Source: Patescibacteria group bacterium (GTDB lineage: Bacteria; Patescibacteriota; Patescibacteriia; Patescibacteriales; GWC2-42-12). From it: a stretch of 60,167 nt of DNA. Position 1 is the stretch's first letter. Each line of letters opens with the position of its first letter. Below are positions 15,637 to 25,106 of the stretch, one piece after another. The position numbers were made by a program, and so were the translations under genes. The notes under the pieces are model-generated. The model was not told the DNA's origin. It did no database searches and worked only from the letters and a program-made list of their open reading frames with translations. The stretch covers positions 1-60,167 of the forward strand of contig JAQTVB010000004.1 of the NCBI GenBank assembly GCA_028707005.1. Reading direction: 5' to 3'.

Positions 15637-17175
15637 ATGAATTTCAAAAAAATATTAGATAAATCTAATTTGGGGTTAACTATAGTCATAGTTTTCGGCA
15701 TTTTAGTTATGGTTAATTTTTTCTCTTATAATATTTTTTACCGCTTTGATTTGACGCAGAATAAAGATTATTCAATTTCCGGCGTGAGCAAAAAAACCGT
15801 GGCTAGCCTGCAAGACGTGGTTAATATCAAAGCCTATTTTTCCTCTAATCTGCCGGCACAGTACCTGAATTTAAAACAGGAGGTTGGCGATATTCTGGAA
15901 GAATACGCCAGCTACGCCGGCGGCAAGGTGAAAATTGAATTTATTGATCCCAAAAACGATCAAGCGACTGAACAAGAGCTGTATCTGGCCGGCATACCGC
16001 AACTGCAGTTTAATGTTTTAGAGAAAGACAAGTATCAGGTGGTTAACGGCTATATGGGTTTGGCCATCAAGTATGGCGATAAGCATGAGGCCATACCGGT
16101 CGTAGGAGACACGCGCGACCTTGAATATCAGCTTACTTCGGCTATCAAGAAAGTAACCAATAATCAAGTGGCGAGCATCGGTTTTTGGCAAGGCAACGGC
16201 GCGGCCAGCATGACCAACGGCGCCGCCACGATTGCTCAAAAATTAAGCGAGATTTATAATGTCTCGGCGGTTGACTTTTCCGCGGAGAAAAAAATACCGG
16301 CAGATTTGGATGGCTTGATTATCATGGGAGCGAAAGAAAAGTTTACGGACGAAGAGCTTAAAGCCATTGACGCGTTTTTAATCAATGGCGGTGCTTTGGC
16401 GATTTTCGCCAACGGCGTTAACGTGGAACAGGGTCTTAAAGCCAGCAAAAATGACGTGGGTTTAAATAAAATTTTGGAAGCTTACGGGGTTAAATTAAAT
16501 AATAATTTGGTTCTAGACGTTAATAACGGTATGGCGTCTTTCAGCCAGGGCTTTGTTACTTTTACTACCGATTATCCGTATTGGCCGAAAGTCGTGAAAT
16601 CAGGTTTTGATCAGAACAACGCGGCCGTGGCCAAGCTGGAAAGTTTGGTTTTGCCTTGGGCCTCGTCCGTTGACGTCTTGGTTGATAGAAGCAAAGATTT
16701 AACCGTTTCTTATCTGGCCGCGACCACCAATCGGGCCGCGGTTGTAGCGGATAATTTTAATCTGTCGCCGCAAGCCCAGATTAAAAATGGAACTGCGGGA
16801 AAATATAATTTAGCCGTTTCTTTAGTCGGAAAATTTACTAGCGCCTTTGCTAATCAAGCTTCTTCTGCCCCGGGCGGAAAGCCGGGCCATTTAATTTTAG
16901 TCGGCGACAGCGATTTCGCGAGCGATGGTTTTTTAAGAAATTATCCGGACAACCTGCTGTTTTTTGAAAATGTGATTGACAGCGTAAGCTTGGGCGATGA
17001 GTTGATTACCATCCGCTCCAAAGGCGTAACCGAGCGGCCGATTAAAGAGGTGAGCGAAGCGGTTAAAGCGGGCATAAGATACGCCAATATTTTCGGCCTT
17101 ACCGTAATTGTTATATTATTCGGCTTGGCCAGATACTTTTTAAGGCGAAGAACGAAATTAGCGGATAGAGTATAA
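15637..17175 (+). CDS. GldG-like component of an ABC transport system
   Basis: 512 residues: one N-terminal helix (LTIVIVFGILVMVNFFSYNIF), a large outside region, and a second helix near the C-terminus (IRYANIFGLTVIVILFGLARYF). The start matches the GldG/ABC_transp_aux pattern, with YRFDLTQNKDYSISGVSKKT and the phrase VNIKAYFSSNLPAQY. The region LDGLIIMGAKEKFTDEELKAIDAFLINGG matches the family's Rossmann-like fold. It acts with the ATPase and permease genes upstream; the transported molecule is unknown. Confidence 0.9.
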   Translation: MNFKKILDKSNLGLTIVIVFGILVMVNFFSYNIFYRFDLTQNKDYSISGVSKKTVASLQDVVNIKAYFSSNLPAQYLNLKQEVGDILEEYASYAGGKVKIEFIDPKNDQATEQELYLAGIPQLQFNVLEKDKYQVVNGYMGLAIKYGDKHEAIPVVGDTRDLEYQLTSAIKKVTNNQVASIGFWQGNGAASMTNGAATIAQKLSEIYNVSAVDFSAEKKIPADLDGLIIMGAKEKFTDEELKAIDAFLINGGALAIFANGVNVEQGLKASKNDVGLNKILEAYGVKLNNNLVLDVNNGMASFSQGFVTFTTDYPYWPKVVKSGFDQNNAAVAKLESLVLPWASSVDVLVDRSKDLTVSYLAATTNRAAVVADNFNLSPQAQIKNGTAGKYNLAVSLVGKFTSAFANQASSAPGGKPGHLILVGDSDFASDGFLRNYPDNLLFFENVIDSVSLGDELITIRSKGVTERPIKEVSEAVKAGIRYANIFGLTVIVILFGLARYFLRRRTKLADRV

Positions 17176-17185
17176 TATAAAGTTC

Positions 17186-17352
17186 TAATTACTAATTTCT
17201 AATGAAAATCCTAATGACCAAACCCCAAAACCCAACTAAATCCTAAGCTCTAAGTCCTAATTTATCCTTGGGTATTGGGATTTAGGATTTATTTGGTCAT
17301 TTGTCATTTGGGCTTGGGATTTGATTAGAAATTAGAAATTAGTTATTAGAAA
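17186..17352. repeat. Long imperfect palindrome, family A
   Basis: Arms include CCTAATGACCAAACCCC on the left and TTTGGTCATTTGTCATTTGG on the right, with TTCTAATTACTAATTTC and GATTAGAAATTAGAAATTAG at the ends. It lies between the GldG-like and DUF4340 genes. Confidence 0.75.
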
Positions 17353-17369
17353 TTGAAAATTATTTCTTT

Positions 17370-18278
17370 ATGAATCGCAAAACCTTAATATTGGGTGGCG
17401 TGTTGCTAGTATTGATAATTTTAGCTTACGCCTATCAGGGGCCGCTGAAAAAATGGCAGAACAGTCTGGGCAAGCCAAAAAACATTTTAGCCAGAATTGA
17501 CGCGGCCAAAATTGATAAAATTGAAATTACCTTGGCCGGCAACGCGGTTGATTTGTCAAAGCAAGGAGAAAAATGGAAATATAACGACAGTAAAGATTTT
17601 TACGCCGATCAAAGCTTAATGTCGCGAGCCTTGGCGAGCCTGAAAGAAGCGGCCGCGTCAGAGGCTGAGTTAGTTAGCAATAAGCGGGACAGAAAAAGCG
17701 AGTTTAAAACCGACGCGGCCGGTTTGTCGGTAAAAATTTATCAAGCCGGCGGCCAGACGGTTGATTTTATAGTTGGCCGTCAAATTAGCGACTACAGCGG
17801 AGTTTATGTTTCCATGCCAGATTCGGCCGCGACTTATTCCCTGAAAGCCGACTTGCTCACCGCGCTTACACCGGGCGAATGGCGGGATTTAACCATTTTT
17901 TCAACCGCCAAGGAAAAAATAAATAAAATCAGATTTCAATATCCTAATCGCGAATTTACCGTGGCCTTGCAAGATGGAAGATGGAGCGGAATTTTACCGG
18001 AGAAATTCATCGTGAACCAGGCAAAACTGGAAAAAATTTTAGAAATCATGTCTGGCTTAAAGGCAGAAGCAATACCCGAACAGACTTTTAAAGATACCGG
18101 CCTGGAAAAACATTTGATCATCATCGAGGCTACGGGCAACGGCGCGGGTAATGTTTTAATGATAGGCGCGAGCAAAGGCGAATTGTATTACGCCAAAAGA
18201 GGCGATAGCGACAATATTTATTTAATAGATAAGGCGACCAGAGATGAGCTGGATAAATGGATTTGGCAATTAAGGTAA
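17370..18278 (+). CDS. DUF4340 domain protein
   Basis: 302 residues with one N-terminal helix (LILGGVLLVLIILAYAY) and an exported domain with the DUF4340 pattern: KIDKIEITLAGNAVDLSKQGEKWKYND, a central VDFIVGRQISDYSGVYVSMP, and WRDLTIFS. DUF4340 proteins usually follow GldG in this kind of ABC cluster, as here, so it is probably the fourth part of the same envelope system. The molecular role is not known. The gene ends at a strong hairpin shared with the convergent PEGA gene. Confidence 0.88.
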   Translation: MNRKTLILGGVLLVLIILAYAYQGPLKKWQNSLGKPKNILARIDAAKIDKIEITLAGNAVDLSKQGEKWKYNDSKDFYADQSLMSRALASLKEAAASEAELVSNKRDRKSEFKTDAAGLSVKIYQAGGQTVDFIVGRQISDYSGVYVSMPDSAATYSLKADLLTALTPGEWRDLTIFSTAKEKINKIRFQYPNREFTVALQDGRWSGILPEKFIVNQAKLEKILEIMSGLKAEAIPEQTFKDTGLEKHLIIIEATGNGAGNVLMIGASKGELYYAKRGDSDNIYLIDKATRDELDKWIWQLR

Positions 18279-18281
18279 AAT

Positions 18282-18330
18282 AAAAACATCCGTAGAGACA
18301 CGCCATGGCGTGTCTCTACGGATGTTTTTT
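18282..18330. terminator. Bidirectional terminator between convergent genes
   Basis: AAAAACATCCGTAGAGACAC and its reverse complement form a long perfect stem around the centre GCCATGGC, flanked by an A-run and a T-run. It ends the DUF4340 gene and the convergent PEGA gene. Confidence 0.88.
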
Positions 18331-18331
18331 A

Positions 18332-19669
18332 TTATTGGATCGATAATTTATACAGACCTTGCTGGTTGCCGACGCGTCCGGAGAAGAAGATGATTTCGCC
18401 AGCGGAATCAAAGGCCAACGGACCGATGGAATCAAATTTTATTAATTCAAAAACGTTTTTTCTTTCGCTATCGTTTAATTCAATCGCGCTGATGGCTTGA
18501 TTATTGGAATATATAATATAATTTTTGTAAGGATGCATGATGGCATTATTGATTTTTTCGCTTATTCTGGTTATCAAAGTTTTATTTTTTGACGCCAGAT
18601 CGTACAACCAGATTTCAAAGTCATTGGTGTAAAGCAGGCTATCGTCTTTATACCAAAAAGCGGTGTTCACATCGTTAATAATTTCCACGATCGGCGAATA
18701 GCGGGCGGCCGCGGGGTCAACCAGGTAGAGAATTTTATGGCCGCTGTCATAAATATTTATTAGAGATTGGGCCGGATTGATAAAGGAATAATCGGTTGAA
18801 CCGGGCAAATCAATGCTTTTTATCAGCTGGTTTGACGACAGATCAATCACTTTTAAGAGGGCGGCTTGCTTTGACCGGCTGATCAAGTATAAAAAGCCGC
18901 CTTTGACTAGGTAATCGCTGGATTCAAGATTGCCGGCGATTTTTTCCGGCCGGTTGTTTGAATCGAGCCGGTAAACAGATGTTTTGTCCTGGTAAAATAA
19001 AACGTTATTATCCCATTTGCCGTTAAAAGCGCCGGCCGTAAGTTTATTCAGGTCAATCTTTGAATCCAGATTATCGGCGCTATAAAGATAATTATCAACC
19101 AAAAATTTTCGGCTGTCGGGCGACCAGGAAATATTTTTTCCCGCCAGGCCTTTTTGTTCGCCTGATTTTTTCGTTTCGCTTGAGAGATGGAAAACCGTGA
19201 TTTTACCTTCGGTTATAATCAAAGCCTGATTTCTATCGGGCGAAAAACCGATCGCCTGGATGACGGCGGGCGCGACCTGAATTGGCAAGCTGTTTTTTAA
19301 TAGATAAATTCCCTTGGCGAGAGTGGAAGCGCCGGGGTTGATGGATAATTTTTCGTGCCAGCTGAAGTAGCCGTCAAGTTCAAGCGAGAGATCGTATTCG
19401 CCCGGCAGAAGATTTTTAATTTCCGCCGGAGTGGTGACATAATGATCGCCGGCCAAGATGGAATCAAGCCAAGTTCTTTGCGCTTTGCCGTCAAGGAATA
19501 TTTTCGCTCCCCTGGGTTTGCTTTCAACAATAAACATGCCGGTGCGTTCCATGGAAAAGCCCTTTTTCCCAAATTTATAGCCCGCGGCATAGAGTATGAT
19601 TGCCGGGGCGATTATTATGAAAAAAAGGATGAAGATTGAACTCAAGATGCGCCTTGTTCTTAGCGTCAT
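18332..19669 (-). CDS. PEGA domain membrane protein with C-terminal propeller-like region
   Basis: 445 residues. A membrane helix near 10-30 (SIFILFFIIIAPAIILYAA) is followed by a PEGA domain (MFIVESKPRGAKIFLDGKAQ ... LLPGEYDLSLELDGYFSWHE, about 45-115). The remaining 300 residues have repeated beta-strand patterns like a WD40/TolB-type propeller (SPDRNQALIITEGK, WSPDSRKFLVDNYLY, WYKDDSLLYTNDFEIWLYD). PEGA proteins are common cell-surface proteins in this group, possibly binding wall material. It sits alone between a shared terminator and murA. Function is unknown beyond the domains. Confidence 0.85.
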   Translation of the reverse strand: MTLRTRRILSSIFILFFIIIAPAIILYAAGYKFGKKGFSMERTGMFIVESKPRGAKIFLDGKAQRTWLDSILAGDHYVTTPAEIKNLLPGEYDLSLELDGYFSWHEKLSINPGASTLAKGIYLLKNSLPIQVAPAVIQAIGFSPDRNQALIITEGKITVFHLSSETKKSGEQKGLAGKNISWSPDSRKFLVDNYLYSADNLDSKIDLNKLTAGAFNGKWDNNVLFYQDKTSVYRLDSNNRPEKIAGNLESSDYLVKGGFLYLISRSKQAALLKVIDLSSNQLIKSIDLPGSTDYSFINPAQSLINIYDSGHKILYLVDPAAARYSPIVEIINDVNTAFWYKDDSLLYTNDFEIWLYDLASKNKTLITRISEKINNAIMHPYKNYIIYSNNQAISAIELNDSERKNVFELIKFDSIGPLAFDSAGEIIFFSGRVGNQQGLYKLSIQ

Positions 19670-19724
19670 AGAATTTTTATGTAAGCTTAGCCCGAAAAAA
19701 AAATTGTTGGTTGGTTCGGTTATT

Positions 19725-20987
19725 TTAGTCTACCCGTTTTATATCCGCGCCTAATTTTTTCAGCCGTTCACAAATATTCTCATAGCCGCGGTCAATTTGA
19801 TAAATATTGTCAATTTCCGTTTCACCTTGAGCTACGAGCGCTGCGATAATCATGGCGATGCCGGCGCGCAAATCAGGGCTGGTTAACCTTTTGCCGTAAA
19901 GGCGGGTCGGGCCATTGACCACCAAGCGATGCGGGTCGCACATAATAATGTTAGCGCCCATTTGAGTGAGCATGTCGGCGTAAAGCAAGCGCCGGTCATA
20001 GATGGTTTCATGGATCATAGAGACGCCGTAAGCTTGGGTCGCCAGAATGGTAAAAGACGCTTGCAAATCTGTCGGGAAGCCGGGGTATTCGTGGGTTTTA
20101 ATATTATGGCTTTTGAATTTTTTCGCGGGTATGATTTTTAACCAGTCGGTGCCGGTTTTATAGCTAATGCCCATTTTTTGCAATGTGGCCAAAAGCGATT
20201 CAATATGCTCCGGCCGGCATTTAGTAATGGTAAGAGGAGCGTGGGTGGCCGCGGCCATGATGGCAAAGGTGCCGGTTTCAATTCTGTCGGGCATGATGGT
20301 AAACTTGCCTCCGCTTAATCTGTCAACGCCTTCAATCGTTATGGTCGGAGAGCCAGTTCCTTTTATTTTGGCGCCGCAACCGTTAAGGTATTCTATTAAA
20401 GCGGAAATTTCCGGCTCCATGGCGCAATTTTTTAAAATTGTCCTGCCCTTGGCAAGGCATGCCGCCATAATCATCGCTTCGGTTCCGGTAACGCTTATCA
20501 TCGTGAAAAAATATTCCGCTCCTTTCAGCCGCTTGGCTTTTAGATGATAAAAACGGCCGTCAATTTTAATTTCCGCGCCCAAAGCGGCGAAGCCGTCAAT
20601 AAATAAATCTATCGGCCGCTCGCCGGCGCCGATTACGCAGCCGCCGGGATGAGGAAATTTTACTTCTCCGAACCGAGCGAGCAGGGGAGCCACAAACATA
20701 ATTGAGGCGCGTAATTTTTTAGTCAATTTCTCCCCGAGTTCAAATTTTTTGATATTTTTGGTTTCTATGTCGCAGGAACTGTGTCCGGTTTTTTTTATTT
20801 CAGCGCCCAGCCCCTCAAGCAATTCAATGGAACGGCGCACATCTTCAATATCCGGTAAGTTGGAAATTGATACAGTCTCCTCGGTGAGCAGGGCGGCGGG
20901 CAGAATTTTAAGAGCTGAATTCTTTGCCCCCTTAACCTCTATTTCTCCGGCCAAGGGTCGGCCGCCGGTAATTATAAATTTTGACAT
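19725..20987 (-). CDS. murA: UDP-GlcNAc 1-carboxyvinyltransferase (MurA)
   Basis: 420 residues from the ATG at 20987 (MSKFIITGGRPLAGEI); an in-frame ATG four codons upstream is less likely. MurA transfers enolpyruvate from PEP to UDP-GlcNAc, the first committed step of peptidoglycan synthesis in the cytosol. Seen: the start GEIEVKGAKNSALK with the conserved Lys and Asn, the catalytic Cys loop HPGGCVIGAGERPIDL, and the late RAGIAMIIAALVAQGETEI block. The Cys means it should be sensitive to fosfomycin, unlike Asp-type MurA. It is transcribed divergently from the CtpA-type protease. Confidence 0.96.
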   Translation of the reverse strand: MSKFIITGGRPLAGEIEVKGAKNSALKILPAALLTEETVSISNLPDIEDVRRSIELLEGLGAEIKKTGHSSCDIETKNIKKFELGEKLTKKLRASIMFVAPLLARFGEVKFPHPGGCVIGAGERPIDLFIDGFAALGAEIKIDGRFYHLKAKRLKGAEYFFTMISVTGTEAMIMAACLAKGRTILKNCAMEPEISALIEYLNGCGAKIKGTGSPTITIEGVDRLSGGKFTIMPDRIETGTFAIMAAATHAPLTITKCRPEHIESLLATLQKMGISYKTGTDWLKIIPAKKFKSHNIKTHEYPGFPTDLQASFTILATQAYGVSMIHETIYDRRLLYADMLTQMGANIIMCDPHRLVVNGPTRLYGKRLTSPDLRAGIAMIIAALVAQGETEIDNIYQIDRGYENICERLKKLGADIKRVD

Positions 20988-21054
20988 AAAAATAGACATT
21001 TAAATTATTGATTATGGTTATATCATAGCTTAAACCGGTTAAAATTTCAATGAT

Positions 21055-21084
21055 TTGTCAAAAGTGGCCGGCTTATGATAATAT
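21055..21084 (+). promoter_or_regulatory. Probable promoter of the S41 protease gene
   Basis: TTGTCA at 21055-21060 and TAATAT at 21079-21084 are separated by 18 bases, 29 bases before the ATG at 21114. The gap also holds the murA promoter region on the other strand, which I could not assign. Confidence 0.4.
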
Positions 21085-21113
21085 TAAATGGTAATCAATA
21101 AACGCATTTTTTT

Positions 21114-22400
21114 ATGGATAATTTTCAGACATCAGCGCCAGAGCCGATTATCAAGAAACGTTCGGCAAGAAAAATAATCGGCTTAGCGGCGCTGATTATT
21201 GTTTTGCTGTTGGCTGCTTTCGGCGGCGGCATGCTACTGGCGCAGAAAAGCGAGCTGATTAAATCTTTGAGCCTTAAAGAAGCCGACTATGCCGGTTCAA
21301 TTTATAACAAATATGTTACGGCTCCGGCCAATAAGCTTACGCAGGACGTGGATTTTAACTTATTCTGGCAGACCTGGGATTTATTAAAAGAAAAATACGT
21401 TGACCAAAATAAGCTTACTGACAAAACCATGTTTTACGGCGCATTAAAAGGCTTGGTTGATTCGGTCGGCGATCCTTATACTGTCTTTATGGAGCCGAAA
21501 GTGGCTAAAGAATTTTCCAATGATTTGGCCGGAACCTTCGAAGGCATTGGCGCTGAAATCGGCAAAAAGAATGATATGATAACTATCGTCGCGCCGCTCG
21601 CCGATATGCCGGCGGAAAAGGCTGGCCTTAAATCGGGCGATAGAATTTATGCGATTAACGGTAAATCAACGGCCGATTTGGCGGTTGACGAAGCGGTAAG
21701 CCTGATCCGCGGCCCTAAGAATACGGAGGTTACTTTAACCATTTTTAGGGACGGTTTTGAAAAACCCAAGGATTATAAAATTACCAGGCAAGTGATTTTA
21801 GTCAAGAGTGTAAAAACCGAAATGCGGGATGATAAAATTTTTGTCATAACCATCAGTAATTTTAACGACGATACTTCAGGACTTTTCAAGCAAGCGGCGC
21901 AAAAGGCGGTAGAGTTGAACCCCAAAGGGATTATTTTGGACTTAAGAAATAATCCCGGAGGTTATCTGGATACCGCGGTTGACGTGGCCAGTGAATGGAT
22001 CGCGAGCGGAGTGATTGTCACCGAGCAGTTTAGTCCGGAAAATAAAAACGAGTATTTAAGCCGCGGCCGCGCCAGGCTTAAAGATTTTCCCACCGTAGTG
22101 CTGGTGAATCAGGGGAGCGCGTCAGCCTCGGAAATCGTTTCGGGCGCTTTAAAAGATGACGGCAAAGCTAATATCGTGGGCAAAAAGACGTTCGGTAAAG
22201 GCTCGGTGCAAACCTTGGAAGATCTGCAGGACGGCTCTTCGGTAAAAATCACGGTCGCTAAATGGTTGACGCCCAAAGGCTATAATATCAACGAGCAGGG
22301 GATCACGCCTGATGTTGAGGTTGATCTTACCGATGAAGATTATAATGCCAACAAAGATCCGCAGATGGATAAAGCGGTGGAGATATTGAATAAAAAGTAG
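21114..22400 (+). CDS. C-terminal processing protease, S41 family (CtpA-like)
   Basis: 428 residues: a membrane helix near 22-42, an N-terminal helical part, a PDZ domain (GTFEGIGAEIGKKNDMITIV... GLKSGDRIYAINGKS), and the S41 protease domain. The catalytic Ser is in NQGSASASEIVSGALKD and the Lys in GKKTFGKGSVQT, the usual Ser-Lys pair. Such proteases act outside the cell, trimming exported proteins or regulating wall hydrolases. The length is normal. A 219-bp MITE lies between it and pyrG. Confidence 0.95.
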   Translation: MDNFQTSAPEPIIKKRSARKIIGLAALIIVLLLAAFGGGMLLAQKSELIKSLSLKEADYAGSIYNKYVTAPANKLTQDVDFNLFWQTWDLLKEKYVDQNKLTDKTMFYGALKGLVDSVGDPYTVFMEPKVAKEFSNDLAGTFEGIGAEIGKKNDMITIVAPLADMPAEKAGLKSGDRIYAINGKSTADLAVDEAVSLIRGPKNTEVTLTIFRDGFEKPKDYKITRQVILVKSVKTEMRDDKIFVITISNFNDDTSGLFKQAAQKAVELNPKGIILDLRNNPGGYLDTAVDVASEWIASGVIVTEQFSPENKNEYLSRGRARLKDFPTVVLVNQGSASASEIVSGALKDDGKANIVGKKTFGKGSVQTLEDLQDGSSVKITVAKWLTPKGYNINEQGITPDVEVDLTDEDYNANKDPQMDKAVEILNKK

Positions 22401-22459
22401 AAGGTAAAAAGTTATAAAGTTCATAAAGTTATAAAGTAAAATACCTAACAACTAAATAT

Positions 22460-22678
22460 CATTACTTACGCACATAAAAATTTTAGCTCATTTTAAAGAT
22501 AAACTATTTATTTTTGGCAAAAACTGGGATATAATGCGAATTTGCGAATAAAGGCGAATGCCGCAAATATTATTCGCAGAATTCGCATTCTAATTCGTAG
22601 TATTCGCATTATAGTTTGTTGCTTTTAATTGATAGTCTATTTTAAGATCAGCTTGAAATTTAAAGTGCGTAAGTACTG
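22460..22678. mobile_element. 219-bp MITE, copy 1
   Basis: The ends are inverted repeats, CATTACTTACGCAC on the left and the reverse complement CAGTACTTACGCAC on the right, and the similarity extends inward for about 45 bases. The element is flanked by perfect 7-bp direct repeats TAAATAT (22453-22459 and 22679-22685). Copy 2 at 43048-43266 has the same length and differs at about seven positions. There is no transposase gene; the centre is a hairpin of GCGAAT words. The element stops 10 bases before pyrG. Confidence 0.88.
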
Positions 22679-22688
22679 TAAATATCAT

Positions 22689-24338
22689 ATGGCAAATAAA
22701 AAGCAAGGCAAGCAGGTTAAGTACATTTTCGTGGTCGGCGGCGTAATGTCCGGCGTGGGCAAGGGCGTGGCCGCGGCTTCTATCGGCCGCATCATGCAGT
22801 CGTGCGGTTTCAGCACCACGGCCATCAAGATTGACCCTTACGTTAACGTTGATGCCGGCACCATGAATCCGACCGAGCATGGCGAAGTTTTTGTCTTGGA
22901 TGACGGCATGGAATGCGACCAGGATATGGGAAATTATGAGCGGTTTTTAAATACCAGCTTGTCCTCGGCCAATTACATGACCACCGGCAGCGTCTATTTG
23001 TCGGTGATTAAAAAGGAAAGAAGTGGCGGCTATCATGGCAAACAAGTGGAGGTGGTGCCGAGAATCCCTCTAGAGGTGATCGACCGGATCAACCGGGCGG
23101 CGGAGAAAGAAAAGGCCCAAATCGTGGTTATTGAAATCGGCGGCACGGTTGGCGAATATGAGAACCTGCTGTTTTTAGAAGCGATCAGGCTGTTAAAACT
23201 CAAACATCCTACGGACGTTGCCGTAGTTTTGGTAAGCTTTATCCCGGCGCTGGGCGCCGGCGGCACTGAACTTAAAACCAAACCGACCCAGCACGCGGTG
23301 AGGAATTTGAATTCGGTCGGCATTCATCCGGACATTATTTTGGGGCGGGCCGGCGTGCCTTTGGACCAAAAGAGAAAAGAGAAAATTCAGTTCATGTGCG
23401 GCATGCAGGCGGGCGATGTGATTTCCGCTCCGAACGTGGAAAGCATTTATGACGTGCCGGTTAATTTTGAAAAAGATAAAATTAGCGAGAGACTTCTAGA
23501 GAAGCTCGCTTTGCGGGCCAGGAAGCGCGATTTGCATGAGTGGAGCAGGTTAGCCAAAGCGGTCAAGACCATGAAAAAGACCGTGAAAATCGGTATGGTG
23601 GGCAAGTATTTCGGATCAGGAGATTTTGTTTTAACTGATTCTTACATTTCCGTCATTGAAGCCGTCAAGCACGCCGCCTACAGCTGCGGCCGCAAGCCGG
23701 TAATTGAGTGGCTGGAATCGGAACAATACGAAAAGTCCAAAAGCGGGCTGAAAAAATTAAAACGTTTTGACGGCGTTATTATTCCGGGCGGTTTTGGCTC
23801 GCGCGGCGTCGAAGGAAAGATTAGGGCGATAGAATTTTGCCGCGTCAACCGCCTGCCGTATTTCGGCTTATGCTACGGCATGCAGCTGGCTACGATTGAG
23901 TTTGCTCGCCATGTTGCCGGCCTGGCCGGCGCTCATACCACGGAGATAGACAGTAAAACAAAATATCCGGTCATTGACTTGATGCCGGAGCAGAAAGTGT
24001 TATTAAAAGAAAATCGTTTTGGCGGCTCCATGCGCTTGGGCGCTTATGATTGCCGCCTGGTCAAAGGAACTAGAGCGCGCGCGGCTTACGGCAGGGAAGC
24101 GATTTCCGAGCGCCACCGCCATCGCTATGAATTTAATAATCAGTACCGCGAATTGCTTACTAAAAAAGGTTTGGTAATTTCCGGAGTGAATCCGGAACGG
24201 GATTTGGTGGAAATCATTGAACTTAAGGATCACCCCTTTTTCTTAGGAACACAATTCCATCCGGAGTTTAAGTCTCGGCCGCTTAATCCGCACCCGCTGT
24301 TCGTGGAGTTTATCAAGGCGTGCATTAAAGGAAAATAA
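22689..24338 (+). CDS. pyrG: CTP synthase
   Basis: 549 residues from the ATG at 22689 (MANKKQGKQVKYIFVVGGV). A longer frame opens at 22629, but those 20 codons lie mostly within the MITE and are not part of the family. The N-terminal synthetase domain has GGVMSGVGKGVAAASIG and KIDPYVNVDAGTMNPTEHGE. The C-terminal glutaminase domain has the catalytic Cys in GLCYGMQ and the His-Glu pair in QFHPEFKSRP. It makes CTP from UTP, ATP and glutamine. It is followed after 7 bases by a REP-type transposase gene. Confidence 0.96.
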   Translation: MANKKQGKQVKYIFVVGGVMSGVGKGVAAASIGRIMQSCGFSTTAIKIDPYVNVDAGTMNPTEHGEVFVLDDGMECDQDMGNYERFLNTSLSSANYMTTGSVYLSVIKKERSGGYHGKQVEVVPRIPLEVIDRINRAAEKEKAQIVVIEIGGTVGEYENLLFLEAIRLLKLKHPTDVAVVLVSFIPALGAGGTELKTKPTQHAVRNLNSVGIHPDIILGRAGVPLDQKRKEKIQFMCGMQAGDVISAPNVESIYDVPVNFEKDKISERLLEKLALRARKRDLHEWSRLAKAVKTMKKTVKIGMVGKYFGSGDFVLTDSYISVIEAVKHAAYSCGRKPVIEWLESEQYEKSKSGLKKLKRFDGVIIPGGFGSRGVEGKIRAIEFCRVNRLPYFGLCYGMQLATIEFARHVAGLAGAHTTEIDSKTKYPVIDLMPEQKVLLKENRFGGSMRLGAYDCRLVKGTRARAAYGREAISERHRHRYEFNNQYRELLTKKGLVISGVNPERDLVEIIELKDHPFFLGTQFHPEFKSRPLNPHPLFVEFIKACIKGK

Positions 24339-24345
24339 AAAGCTT

Positions 24346-25092
24346 ATGAGGCAGGGAGGGCTTCATCGTAATTCGCAAAAACGATTTTATAATCGGGATT
24401 ATATTTATTTCCTTACCGCGGTAACGGAGCGCAGGCGGCCGTATTTTCAAGAAGAATTGTTTTGCGAATTATTCATGGAGAATTTGCGATTATGTAAAAA
24501 ATTAAAAAAATTTTTGTTGTATGGGTTTGTTATCATTCCGGACCATGTTCATTTGATGTTAAAACCGGACGGCCGGTATAATATTTCGGAAATAATGCAT
24601 AATTTAAAGAGGACAACATCGTTGCAAATAAATTATTTGATAAATGATGATGTCCCTGTTATAAATGAAGGCGAGGATATATATCCTCGCCTTCATGATG
24701 AATATGAAAATTTTTCAAATATTATTAACAATCATAATGGGAAAATAAAACAATACAAAAATTTATTCATCAAAAAACACGGCGAGGATATATATCCTCG
24801 CCTTCATGATGAATATGAAAATTTTTCAAATATTATTAACAATCATAATGGGAAAATAAAACAATACAAAAATTTATTCATCAAAAAACACGGTCCGAAT
24901 CAATCGGCAATACCCGGATTCCGTTGGCAACAATCTTTTCATGACCATGTTATCCGCAACGATAAAGATTTTTATAAACATTTGAATTATATCGCCTTAA
25001 ATTGCGTTAAACATCGTCTCTGCGAAAACGAGAAAAATTACCGATGGTCATTCCTGAATAAAGAGTTTAATTTTTTAATAGACGATTTTTAA
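24346..25092 (+). CDS. REP-associated tyrosine transposase (Y1/HUH) with internal duplication
   Basis: 248 residues of the IS200-like, REP-associated family. The HUH metal-binding motif is PDHVHLML near residue 68, and the likely catalytic Tyr is in NDKDFYKHLNYI near residue 213. Such enzymes cut single-stranded DNA next to short palindromes. In the middle, a 37-residue unit beginning GEDIYPRLHDEYENF is repeated twice in a row, exactly, and each unit begins with the palindrome GGCGAGGATATATATCCTCG(CC). The same palindrome arms form the terminator after the gene. The duplication enlarges a linker between HUH and Tyr regions; whether the enzyme is active is unclear. Confidence 0.88.
   Translation: MRQGGLHRNSQKRFYNRDYIYFLTAVTERRRPYFQEELFCELFMENLRLCKKLKKFLLYGFVIIPDHVHLMLKPDGRYNISEIMHNLKRTTSLQINYLINDDVPVINEGEDIYPRLHDEYENFSNIINNHNGKIKQYKNLFIKKHGEDIYPRLHDEYENFSNIINNHNGKIKQYKNLFIKKHGPNQSAIPGFRWQQSFHDHVIRNDKDFYKHLNYIALNCVKHRLCENEKNYRWSFLNKEFNFLIDDF
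24670..24891. repeat. Exact 111-bp tandem duplication starting with a palindrome
   Basis: Bases 24670-24780 and 24781-24891 are identical as read by eye. Each starts with a 22-base perfect palindrome with arms GGCGAGGA and TCCTCGCC around TATATA. In the first unit the arms extend to GAAGGCGAGGA on the left, matching the terminator at 25113-25140. The unit is a multiple of three, so the frame is kept. Confidence 0.93.
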
Positions 25093-25106
25093 AAATTTAA
25101 AAAAAT

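Noticed and set aside
24670-24891. CRISPR-like direct repeats
   Set aside because: Only two units, directly adjacent and without spacers, within a coding frame; a tandem duplication explains them. No CRISPR array or cas gene was seen in the window.
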